A stretch of 38,256 bases of DNA. Source: Deltaproteobacteria bacterium. GTDB taxonomy: Bacteria; Myxococcota_A; UBA9160; UBA6930. The notes beneath the pieces were generated by a model. That model was given only the letters and a program-made list of their open reading frames with translations. It was not told the origin of the DNA and did not search any database. Location of the stretch: assembly GCA_019312665.1 (NCBI GenBank), contig JAFDCZ010000072.1, positions 1 through 38,256 on the forward strand, written 5' to 3'. The position numbers and the translations under genes are program-made. Positions 1 through 7,325 of the stretch are shown in pieces; the stretch's first letter is position 1, and every line of letters starts with the position of its first letter.

Positions 1-46
1 GAATGACCATCGGGCGTGGAGGTGCTCGACCGCGCGATGGTCATTC
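1..46. repeat. 12-bp perfect inverted repeat at the window edge
   Basis: Bases 1-12 (GAATGACCATCG) are the exact reverse complement of bases 35-46, separated by 22 bases. The right arm lies inside recognisable hflX coding sequence. The left arm is not hflX-like and puts an in-frame TGA at 4-6. This looks like a fold-back of the right arm at a contig end or rearrangement point rather than a functional hairpin, but the sequence alone cannot decide. Confidence 0.55.
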
Positions 47-218
47 TCGCGATCTTCCAGCGCCACGCGCGTACCCGTGAAGCCAAGATCCAGGTCGAGA
101 TCGCACGCCTCGTCTACATGGCGCCACGGCTTCGCGAGGCCAACGCGGGCACCGAACGACAGCGCGGCGGTGTCGGCGGCAAGGGAGCCGGCGAGTCGGT
201 CCTCGAGCTGGGCCGGCA
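13..218 (+). pseudogene. hflX: HflX-type GTPase fragment (middle of N-terminal/linker region)
   Basis: Reading from base 13, the frame gives VEVLDRAMVILAIFQRHART, then QVEIARLVYMAPRLRE, then ERQRGGVGGKGAGES and LELGR. This matches the conserved stretch of the ribosome-associated GTPase HflX just before its G domain (E. coli has DRTGLILDIFAQRART and GGIGLRGPGETQLE). Everything before it is missing: there is an in-frame TGA at base 4. Everything after LELGR is missing too, so the G1-G5 motifs are absent and the frame stops at 238-240 after six non-homologous codons. The piece cannot make a working GTPase. It abuts an alpha/beta-hydrolase tail, so it is one side of a chimeric junction. HflX assignment is strong; whether it is a true genomic relic or an assembly chimera is open. 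Confidence 0.7.
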
Positions 219-349
219 TGAAGTACCTCGACGACGGTAAGCTCCTGGAACTCGGCTCCGGCACCCACTGGGTCACAGGAGAAGAGCCCGATCGCATCGG
301 GAAGATCCTCGCGGATTTCTTTGCGGCGCCCGCCGCGGCCCCGAACTAG
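205..349 (+). pseudogene. alpha/beta hydrolase C-terminal fragment
   Basis: From about base 205 a different frame reads SWAGMKYLDDGKLLELGSG, then THWVTGEEPDRIGKILADFF, ending at TAG 347-349. The THWV..EEP.R....L.DFF pattern is the usual end of an alpha/beta hydrolase (epoxide-hydrolase-like family), with the His of THW as the likely catalytic-triad histidine. The nucleophile elbow and oxyanion segment are absent. The fragment begins where hflX similarity stops, in another frame, within a run that could act as microhomology (GAGCTGGGCCGG, 206-217). No start codon or ribosome site belongs to it; an in-frame ATG at 219 would give only a 43-residue peptide. I judge it a broken gene. Confidence 0.6.
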
Positions 350-375
350 CAAGCGAAAGCTTGGCGTTCGCTTGC
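349..375. terminator. hairpin after the hydrolase fragment
   Basis: A perfect 9-bp stem (GCAAGCGAA, 349-357, with TTCGCTTGC, 367-375) with a 9-base loop starts at the last base of the hydrolase stop codon. It lies between that end and the convergent end of the MFS gene at 458. There is no downstream T-run, so it is only terminator-like; it may serve both strands. Confidence 0.45.
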
Positions 376-457
376 GTCGCAATGCCGATCCATCTTGGGT
401 CGGCCTCTTGATGGATCCGAAACGGACGACAGGAGACCAGCTTGGGTGAATCTCCAG

Positions 458-1930
458 CTAGTCCTGCGGCGGGTGGCCCCTACCCTGTCCGTGGATGGCG
501 TCGGAAATCTCCGCATAACGTTCACGGGTGAGCCGCATGCGCGTGATGAACCAGAGTGAACAGAGGTAGAAGATGATGAGGCCGGGCCCGGCGATGAGCC
601 CGAGGCGGAAGATCGTCAGCTCGGGGACGTTGCCCACGGCGGCATCGACCGAACCCTCCGGGAAGTCGATCAGGTCGAGGATCACCCCAGCGAGAAAGTT
701 GCCGAAGCCCGAGACCGCCTTGCCCGTGAACGTGGTGACCGCGATGAAGGTGCCTTCGCGGCGCTGCCCCGACTCGTACTCGTGCTCGTCCGTGGCGTCC
801 ATGACCATGGACGAGTTCAGGATGCCGATCTGGATGGCAGCGGCAATCAGGAACAGGCCGTGACCCATGATGAAGGGGAGCAGCAAGGGGCTGCCGTTCT
901 CGGGGGCGATGCCGGCGAAGCGCAGCACCACCGGAAGCGGGCCCCACAGAATGGCGAACAGGGCGAACCCTATGGCGGCCTTCCGCTTGTCCCAGCGCCG
1001 ACTCACTGGGCCGACCATGGAGAAGCCGACCAGGAGAGGGAAGATCTGGAACGCGGCCAGGAGGCCGAGGTTGCTCGACGGGAACTCCCAGAACCAGGTG
1101 TTCATGTAGGTGCCGAGCACCTCGGCGACGCCGAGGGCCGCGGCCGAGAAGAGCGAGCTCCCGAGCAGCATGCGCAGGGAGTGGTTTCGCAACGCGGCCA
1201 TGGCGTCGCGCCCGAAGCTCGCGAACGAGAAGGCCGGCTCGTCGCTCGCCGGTTGCCGCAGCCGCGGGATGACGCTGCGGGTGCCGAACGATGAAAAAAG
1301 GATGGCGCTGGCCACCAGGACACCCGTGAAAAGCCCAAGCTGTGAGTAGTTGCTCGCGTCGAGGCGGCCATCGCCCAGGACTTCGCGATCCGCGAAGAAG
1401 ACAAACCAACCTGTGCTCGAGACGGCGAGGGCGCCGATCCATCCGATCAGCCAGCGGTAAGCCACGAGTCGGGTGCGCTCGTCGTAGTGGGTCGTCATCT
1501 CCGGGCCGAGCGCACCGCTAGGCACCATGTAGAACGTCAGGAACAGCCGCACGCCGATCGCGAAGCTGGTGAGCCAGGCGAACAGTTGCTGCTCGGAGAG
1601 CCCCTCGGGCGGTGCGAACAAGCCGTAGAAGCACAGCCCCATCGGGATCGCCGCGAAGTACATGAAGGGGTGTCGCCGGCCCCAGCGCGAGCGGAAGTGA
1701 TCGGAGATCGAACCCACGAGCGGGTCCGAGATCGCGTCCACGCAGAGCGCGATGAAGATCGCGAGGCCCGACAGCGTACCCGGAAGCCCGAGCACGGTCG
1801 TGTAGTAGAGGACGAGAAAGCCGTTGAAAGCGGCATTCTTTGCGCCGTCGGCGATGGACCCGATGCCGTAGGCGATGCGAATCGGAAAGGGGACTTGTCG
1901 GTCGTCGTTCGCGGCGCGGCTTTGGCTCAA
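458..1930 (-). CDS. GPH-family (glycoside-pentoside-hexuronide:cation) MFS symporter
   Basis: A 490-residue integral membrane protein with about 12 hydrophobic segments. It shows GPH/MelB-type signatures: a first helix ending LVLYYTTVLGLPG, then DAISDPLVGSISDHFRSRWG followed by RRHPFMYFAAIP (the conserved loop 2-3 with its charged/Arg motif), and GPEMTTHYDERTRL in loop 4-5. Family members import sugars or glycosides with Na+ or H+; the substrate here is not predictable. I chose the TTG at 1928-1930 because an AGGGAG ribosome site lies 8 bases upstream and the hydrophobic N-terminus follows at once. The open frame runs on to 3073, but that part is antisense to the ADP-ribosylglycohydrolase gene and is not protein-like. 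It is divergent from that enzyme gene, with a 213-bp shared intergenic region, which suggests co-regulation and a linked substrate. Confidence 0.85.
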   Translation of the reverse strand: MSQSRAANDDRQVPFPIRIAYGIGSIADGAKNAAFNGFLVLYYTTVLGLPGTLSGLAIFIALCVDAISDPLVGSISDHFRSRWGRRHPFMYFAAIPMGLCFYGLFAPPEGLSEQQLFAWLTSFAIGVRLFLTFYMVPSGALGPEMTTHYDERTRLVAYRWLIGWIGALAVSSTGWFVFFADREVLGDGRLDASNYSQLGLFTGVLVASAILFSSFGTRSVIPRLRQPASDEPAFSFASFGRDAMAALRNHSLRMLLGSSLFSAAALGVAEVLGTYMNTWFWEFPSSNLGLLAAFQIFPLLVGFSMVGPVSRRWDKRKAAIGFALFAILWGPLPVVLRFAGIAPENGSPLLLPFIMGHGLFLIAAAIQIGILNSSMVMDATDEHEYESGQRREGTFIAVTTFTGKAVSGFGNFLAGVILDLIDFPEGSVDAAVGNVPELTIFRLGLIAGPGLIIFYLCSLWFITRMRLTRERYAEISDAIHGQGRGHPPQD

Positions 1931-2143
1931 ACGTCTAGCTCCCTGGAGGCCCCGCGTTCCTCCAGTTCGATTCGGATGCGGCGTGGTTCTGGTCCGAGCG
2001 GGACAATAGGAGATGGCAGGTCCGTTGGCCCCGGTTTCCAGGAGGCCGGCCCGTTGCGTCAGGAGGAAGCCCGGTCCCAAGGCACACGCACGGGTTGACC
2101 TGACCGCCGAGGCCGTGCAGCGTAGGCTAGGAGGAGGCGCGCG

Positions 2144-3538
2144 ATGGCAGGTTGGGCAACAGATCTGGATCTCCTGCTCGAGGAGAGAAGGCAACGCATC
2201 GACGAGGGATGCGTCGTGCCCGCGGACCTCTCTGCGCGCATCGACGCACTCGATCGTCATGGCGATCGCTGGAATAGCGAGCAGATCGACGTGCTCTACG
2301 ACGAGCTGCTGGCACTCCCGGTCGATCCCGAGCTCGCAGCGCGCGAGCCCAATGACCTGGATGCGATCCGAGCGCTGCGACCGGGGGATCCGATCGACGA
2401 GCTCCCCTGGGCGCTGTCCGAAGCGGAGCTCCTCGATAGCCTCCACGGCGCCTGGACCGGACGCTGCTGTGGCTGCGCCGCAGGCAAGCCCGTCGAATTC
2501 ATGGGGATGCGGATCGAAGATGGTGTGCTCGCCGGCCGCAAGGCGATCAAGGCCTACCTGCAGGGCGCCGATGCCTGGCCGCTCGAGGGCTACATCCCCG
2601 AGCGCTCCGGCGACGAGCAGGTTCCCTGTCGCGCCTCGACGCGCGAAAACATCGCGTACATGGAGCCGGACGATGACATCCACTACTCGCTCGTCGGCCT
2701 GGCGGTTCTCGAGGACCACGGCCCGGATTTCCGCTGGAAGCATGTTGCCTTCGTCTGGACCACGCGTATTCCGTTCGGAGCGATCTGCACCGCCGAGACC
2801 CAGGCCATCCTCAACTTCTGGAATCACTCGGCCCGCTTCTTCCAGAAGGACATGATCGACATCGATCCGGAGGCCACCCGGATGCATCGCAATCCCTATC
2901 GGGAGTGGATCGGCGCCCAGATCCGCACCGATGGCTGGGCGTGGGCTTGCGCCGGAAAGCCCGGCTTGGCTGCCGAGTTCGCGCATCGCGATGCCCACTG
3001 GACGCATACCCGAAACGGTATCTACGGCGCCATGTTCTGTTCGGCGATGCAGGCCGCCGCATTCGTCGAACACGATCCGAGAAGACTCGTGGAGATCGGT
3101 CTATCGCAGATTCCCGGAGAATGCCGCCTTGCGCTCGCAGTGCGCGAATGTCTCGGGTGGATCGACCAGTGCAACGACTGGGAGAGCTGCATGGAGCGGC
3201 TCGAAGCGCGCTACTCAGAGATGAGCCCGGTCCACACGATCAATAACGCTCTCATTTGCGTCATCTCGCTGGTCTACGGTCGGATGGACACACGCCTTTC
3301 GACGACGATCTCGGTGATGGCCGGACTCGACACCGACTGCAACGGTGCAACTGTCGGCTCGATCGTGGGTGCTGCCTCGGGGCGAACTCGGTTCAACGCC
3401 GAGTTTGCTGCTCCGCTCAACGATCGGGTCAGGCCTTCGATGATCGGGTTCTCCGATACCACGATGCGAGAGCTGGCCGAACGTCACCTCGCGGTCTGGA
3501 AGCGGGTCGACGCCTACGCCTCAGAGCGGGCAGACTAA
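2144..3538 (+). CDS. ADP-ribosylglycohydrolase-family protein
   Basis: A 464-residue cytoplasmic protein of the DraG/ARH all-helical fold. Residues 102-116 (GAWTGRCCGCAAGKP) begin the core. EPDDDIHYS (174-182) supplies the first group of Mg-binding acidic residues, and AGLDTDCNGATVG (D396, D398) the second. The family hydrolyses N- or O-glycosidic bonds to ADP-ribose or related ribosides. The first 90 residues form an extra helical N-terminal extension. The ATG at 2144 has AGGAGG 8 bases upstream, a strong start. It sits head-to-head with a sugar-type symporter, as in small catabolic loci where such enzymes act on an imported glycoside or nucleoside. That role is inference; release of ADP-ribose from a modified protein is the alternative. 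There is no DraT-like ADP-ribosyltransferase in the window. Confidence 0.88.
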   Translation: MAGWATDLDLLLEERRQRIDEGCVVPADLSARIDALDRHGDRWNSEQIDVLYDELLALPVDPELAAREPNDLDAIRALRPGDPIDELPWALSEAELLDSLHGAWTGRCCGCAAGKPVEFMGMRIEDGVLAGRKAIKAYLQGADAWPLEGYIPERSGDEQVPCRASTRENIAYMEPDDDIHYSLVGLAVLEDHGPDFRWKHVAFVWTTRIPFGAICTAETQAILNFWNHSARFFQKDMIDIDPEATRMHRNPYREWIGAQIRTDGWAWACAGKPGLAAEFAHRDAHWTHTRNGIYGAMFCSAMQAAAFVEHDPRRLVEIGLSQIPGECRLALAVRECLGWIDQCNDWESCMERLEARYSEMSPVHTINNALICVISLVYGRMDTRLSTTISVMAGLDTDCNGATVGSIVGAASGRTRFNAEFAAPLNDRVRPSMIGFSDTTMRELAERHLAVWKRVDAYASERAD

Positions 3539-3808
3539 ATCGGGGGCGAGTTGGGCGTTGAGTTGAAAGAGTTGTTCGATGTGCCAAAGCTCAGCGAACT
3601 TGCCGTCACGAATCTGCAGGATGTCGTGGCCGCTAAAAATCACTGTCTTGCCCGTGGCTGGAACTCCGAAAACATCACCGGTGTGATCCGCCGAGATCGT
3701 CCAGCGCACGACGAGCTTCCCGTCCTTGCCCTCGATGATGTCGATCAATTCGTGCGTCATCCCAATGGTTGCACTGTTGGTGGTCCGTCCTTGATCTCCC
3801 CCTGGGGT
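3521..3808 (-). pseudogene. SnoaL-like ester-cyclase domain, C-terminal fragment
   Basis: From an ATG at 3758-3760 the frame encodes 79 residues: KLVVRWTISADHTGDVFGV, then SGHDILQIRDGKFAELWHIE and LFQLNAQL. This is the second half of a SnoaL-like/NTF2-fold ester cyclase, normally about 130-140 residues. The N-terminal helix and first strand (typically with a D.V....H.P segment) are missing. Codons upstream of the ATG stay open for only 16 triplets before a TGA at about 3809-3811, and show no family similarity. The 3' end overlaps the convergent ADP-ribosylglycohydrolase gene by 18 bases. I call it a truncated gene. An 80-residue product that still dimerises is possible but unlikely to be catalytic. 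Confidence 0.6.
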
Positions 3809-3868
3809 TTGTCAAGTCACCCCCTTATCGGACGTTCGATCCCCGCTTTTCCGTCCTATGCACGGGGC

Positions 3869-6800
3869 CTATTCGCCGAGCTCGCGGGTCAGGCGCTCTA
3901 CGTGCCCCGTCGCGGCCATCCCGGTGTAGAGCCGCAGCGCCTCGCGCAGCTCGCGCGTGCACTCCGCCTCGTTGCCGTGCAACCGAGCCAACGCCGCGCG
4001 TTCTTCGCAGATCTCGGGTCGATACACACGCGGACCGAGCTCCTCAACGAGCTGCTCGGCGCGGGCCAGCGCCGCGCGGATCGGTTCCTCGGCTTCGAGG
4101 TCCGACCCCAGCCGCAACACCCGGGCCAGTGTGATCTGCGCGTGGCACTCCGCCTGGCCCGTGGCCGATGCGACTGCGAGGGCCTCGCGGGCCGTCTCCT
4201 GCGCGCGGCTGTGTTCGCCTTGCCGGGCGAGTGTCTCCGCCAGCGCGGAGAGCAGCGGAACCGAGAAGTATCGCCCGCGGCCCGTCGCGAGGCCGCGTTC
4301 CAGCGTGGCGCGCGCCGCTCCGAGCTCCCCGTTCGCAAGCAGGGCCTGGCCGAGGTTGCAGAGGGCCTGGCGCAGGCCCGTGGGGCTCGCGACCTGCTCG
4401 GCCAGCTCGACGGCCTGGCGGCCGTAGATGACGGCGGTCGCGGTGGCTCCTCGTTGGCGTTCAAGCGTGGCGCGATCGCCTTGGGTGACGCCCTGCTGGC
4501 TCGATTCCTCGCACGCAGTCGCCAGCTCGAACGCCCGATCGAGGTAGTGTCCGGCACGACCGAGCTGGCCCGCGGCGGCGAAGAGCCTCCCTCGCAATCC
4601 CAATGCCATGGGGCCCACGGGAAGCTCCGCGAGAAAATCGATCTCGGTGTCGAGAGGAACGGCTGACTCGTCTCTCAAGGCAAGGGCTCGATCGACGGCT
4701 TCGGTGATACCCAGTAACGAGACGAGCATTCCTCGGGCCGACTCAATGCCCTCGAGTCCATCGAAGCGGGAGGCGGTCTCCTCGGCGTACAGGATGCCGT
4801 CCGCGGTGCGGCCCGCGAGCATGTATGCCATAGCGATCGTCATGCGAAAGCTCAGCTCGAGATCGCGACGGTCGCCGAGGCGCGAGAGAACCGCGTGGCC
4901 CTCATCGACGAGCGCATCCAGCTCGCCTTCCCCGGGCCCAAGCCGGGTCTCGTGTAGAGCGATCCAGCCGAGTGCCCGCAGCCGGAGCTCGAGGACCTCC
5001 GGCGAATCCGGGACGTCCGCCAGAAGCGCGCGCACCCGGCGGACATGAGTCAACGCCTCGGAGGGAACGCCCAGGCCGATCCAATCCGCTGCGCGGTCCG
5101 ACCAGCGCGCTGCTTCGAGCGGCTCCGCGGCCTGCTCCCAGTGATGGGCGATGTGCGCCGCGTTCTCGTCGAGGGCACCGGCGTGGTGGGCCTCGAGAGC
5201 CTTCGCGACCGCCCCATGGGTACGGGCGCGCCGCTCCCGGAGCTGAGTGGCCGCCGCGACCTCCTGGGTGAGCGGATGCTTGAATGCGTACTCGAGCTCC
5301 GGGTAGAGGGAACGCTCGTACAGGAACTCCGTCCGCACCAGCGACCGAAGCGCCTCGGAGAGCTCGGCCGCCGGCAGGTCCACCACCCGCGTGAGCAGCG
5401 CGTCGGGAAGCTCTATGCCAATCACTGCGGCCGACTGGAGGACCTGTTTGTCGCGCTCGGCGAGGCGATCGATGCGAGCCGCCAGCACGCTGTGCACGCT
5501 GTCCGGGATCTCGATCTGGCTGGGAAGGCCAGCCAGCTGGTAGTCGCCGCGCCCACCGGTGAGGCGCCCCGCCTCGATCAGCGCGAGCACGACCTCCTCG
5601 ACGAAGAACGGGTTGCCCGCGGTGCGTTGCGCGAGACGCTCGGCGAGCCCATCGAGCGACGGATCGCCGCCCAGCCACTCGGTCAGCATCTCCTGGATCC
5701 GATCCGCATCCAGCGGACGCAGTGCGAGCTGCTCGAAGTAGGAGCGGTGCGTCCAATCAGCGTGGTACTCGGGGCGGAAGTTGACCACCATCAACGTGCG
5801 GTTGCCCTCGGTCGCATCGGCCAGCGCAGTGACGAACGTCTCTGTCGTGGGATCGAGCCAGTGGAGATCCTCAAAAAGCAGCACGGCGGGCTCGCGCTGG
5901 CTGCGCGCCACCGAGATGCACTTCACCAGCTCCAGTACTCGGCGCTGGCGAAGCGCTGGCTCGAGCACAGGTGCGGGACGATCGGGGTCGGGAACGCCCA
6001 GGAAGTCGAAGAGGAGTGGCAGCTCGCTTTGCAGCTCCGCATCGACGAGAAAGATCCCGCCGGCGATCTTCTGGCGCGCGGTGCGATCATCGTCCCTGGC
6101 GCTGACTCCGAAGCTCTCACGCAGGAACTCGAGAATGGGCAGCAGCGGAATCGATTGGCCGTGACTGACTCCCGTTGCGTGGCGAACGGTGATGCCGCGG
6201 GCTCGGCAACGTGCAACGAACTCATGACAGAGCCGGCTCTTGCCGATGCCCGCGTCGCCCACGACTCCGACCACCTGGCCGTTGCCCTCGAGGGCGCGCT
6301 CGAGGGCGACCTCGAGGCGGTCGATCTCCTTCCCACGGCCGACGAACTTCGAGAAGCCCCGGGCACGCGAGCGGTCCAGCCGCGAGCGCAGCTCGCCCAA
6401 TCCCTCCAGGCCGAACACGGAGACCGGCGCCGAGACGCCTTTCACGTCGAAGCCACCCAGCGCCTCGAGTCGAAAGAACCCGCGCACTAACACCTCGGTC
6501 GCCTCTCCGAGATAGGGTTTTCCGTCCTCGGCGAGCTGCTGCATGCGTTCGGCCAGGCCGACGGTATGGCCCTGGGCGGTGTAGTCCATGCGCAGGTCGT
6601 CACCGATCTTGCCGACCACGACCTCCCCGGAGTTGAGGCCGATCCGCGTCGCCAGCACCAGCCCGTGCTCGCGACGCAGCTGCTGGGCATGGGAACGGAG
6701 CGCGTCACACAGATGGAGGGCCGCATAGCATGCACGCTGGGCGTGGTCTTCGTGTGCAATCGGCGCGCCGAACAGCGCCATGATTCCGTCGCCGGTGTAC

Positions 6801-7213
6801 TGGTTGACGGTCCCCTCGAAGCGATGCACGCCTTCGGCCAGGATCCGGAAGAATCCGTCGAGGATGTCATGCCAGCGTTCGGGGCCGATCTGCTCTGAGA
6901 GCTGCATCGAGCCCCGCACATCGGCGAACAGCACGGTCACCTGCTTGCGCTCGCCCTCCAGCGCCGATTTCGATTGGAGGATCTTGACGGCGAGGTGCTT
7001 CGGGGTGTAGTCGCGGGGCGTGCGTTCCGGGAGGCCGGTCGTGCGAAGTGACTGTGCGCCCGCATCGACAGGTTGACCGCAGGCGTTGCAGAACCCGGCG
7101 TCGGGCGGAAGTTCCTGTCCGCAGGCTCCGCAGGCCCGGGCAAGCGCGGAGCCGCAACCCGAGCAGAATCGCGAGCCGCCGGGATTCACTCGCTGACAGG
7201 AAGAACATTCCAC
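3869..7213 (-). CDS. double zinc ribbon / class III nucleotidyl cyclase / AAA ATPase / TPR-like signalling protein
   Basis: A 1114-residue cytoplasmic protein with four modules. Residues 3-45 are a double zinc ribbon (C3/C6/C17/C20 and C28/C31/C42/C45). Residues about 90-265 are a class III adenylate/guanylate cyclase domain with metal aspartates D98 (LFADVRGS) and D142 (QYTGDGIMALFG). From about 290 there is an AAA/STAND-type ATPase with Walker A GDAGIGKS (K325) and Walker B VLLFEDLHW (443-451). The rest is helical, TPR-like repeats. Where canonical cyclases have VN.AAR for transition-state binding, this has VGLAERM: R223 is kept but Asn is replaced by Gly219. The GTG start is supported by an AGAGGAG site 9 bases upstream and by the zinc ribbon starting at residue 3. 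It is divergent from a close paralogue 112 bases away. The ligand and actual cyclase activity are unknown. Confidence 0.9.
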   Translation of the reverse strand: MECSSCQRVNPGGSRFCSGCGSALARACGACGQELPPDAGFCNACGQPVDAGAQSLRTTGLPERTPRDYTPKHLAVKILQSKSALEGERKQVTVLFADVRGSMQLSEQIGPERWHDILDGFFRILAEGVHRFEGTVNQYTGDGIMALFGAPIAHEDHAQRACYAALHLCDALRSHAQQLRREHGLVLATRIGLNSGEVVVGKIGDDLRMDYTAQGHTVGLAERMQQLAEDGKPYLGEATEVLVRGFFRLEALGGFDVKGVSAPVSVFGLEGLGELRSRLDRSRARGFSKFVGRGKEIDRLEVALERALEGNGQVVGVVGDAGIGKSRLCHEFVARCRARGITVRHATGVSHGQSIPLLPILEFLRESFGVSARDDDRTARQKIAGGIFLVDAELQSELPLLFDFLGVPDPDRPAPVLEPALRQRRVLELVKCISVARSQREPAVLLFEDLHWLDPTTETFVTALADATEGNRTLMVVNFRPEYHADWTHRSYFEQLALRPLDADRIQEMLTEWLGGDPSLDGLAERLAQRTAGNPFFVEEVVLALIEAGRLTGGRGDYQLAGLPSQIEIPDSVHSVLAARIDRLAERDKQVLQSAAVIGIELPDALLTRVVDLPAAELSEALRSLVRTEFLYERSLYPELEYAFKHPLTQEVAAATQLRERRARTHGAVAKALEAHHAGALDENAAHIAHHWEQAAEPLEAARWSDRAADWIGLGVPSEALTHVRRVRALLADVPDSPEVLELRLRALGWIALHETRLGPGEGELDALVDEGHAVLSRLGDRRDLELSFRMTIAMAYMLAGRTADGILYAEETASRFDGLEGIESARGMLVSLLGITEAVDRALALRDESAVPLDTEIDFLAELPVGPMALGLRGRLFAAAGQLGRAGHYLDRAFELATACEESSQQGVTQGDRATLERQRGATATAVIYGRQAVELAEQVASPTGLRQALCNLGQALLANGELGAARATLERGLATGRGRYFSVPLLSALAETLARQGEHSRAQETAREALAVASATGQAECHAQITLARVLRLGSDLEAEEPIRAALARAEQLVEELGPRVYRPEICEERAALARLHGNEAECTRELREALRLYTGMAATGHVERLTRELGE

Positions 7214-7313
7214 CCAGCATGTCTCCTCTGGCCCCAGCAGAACCTAGCGAGCCCCTTTCTCGAAGTCACCACGAGCAACTGGAACGTCCCGGCTCCAGGG
7301 CCGGGACGCGCGT

Positions 7314-7319
7314 TATGCT
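7314..7319 (+). promoter_or_regulatory. -10-like element in front of the second cyclase gene
   Basis: TATGCT (7314-7319) lies 7 bases before a GTG that matches the start of the neighbouring paralogue (GTG, one codon, then TGT). I see no clear ribosome-binding sequence and no good -35 about 17 bases upstream. If real, the message would be leaderless or nearly so. Low confidence because a single hexamer is weak evidence. Confidence 0.25.
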
Positions 7320-7325
7320 ATGGGC

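Noticed and set aside
1931-3073. Open extension of the MFS frame on the minus strand (381 extra codons)
   Set aside because: It is antisense to the ADP-ribosylglycohydrolase gene, has no membrane or domain character, and a good ribosome site plus TTG lies at the natural start (1930).
3551-6490. Long plus-strand frames such as 3551-4666 and 5045-6490
   Set aside because: They are Arg/Ala-rich mirror frames of the minus-strand cyclase/ATPase gene, without motifs.
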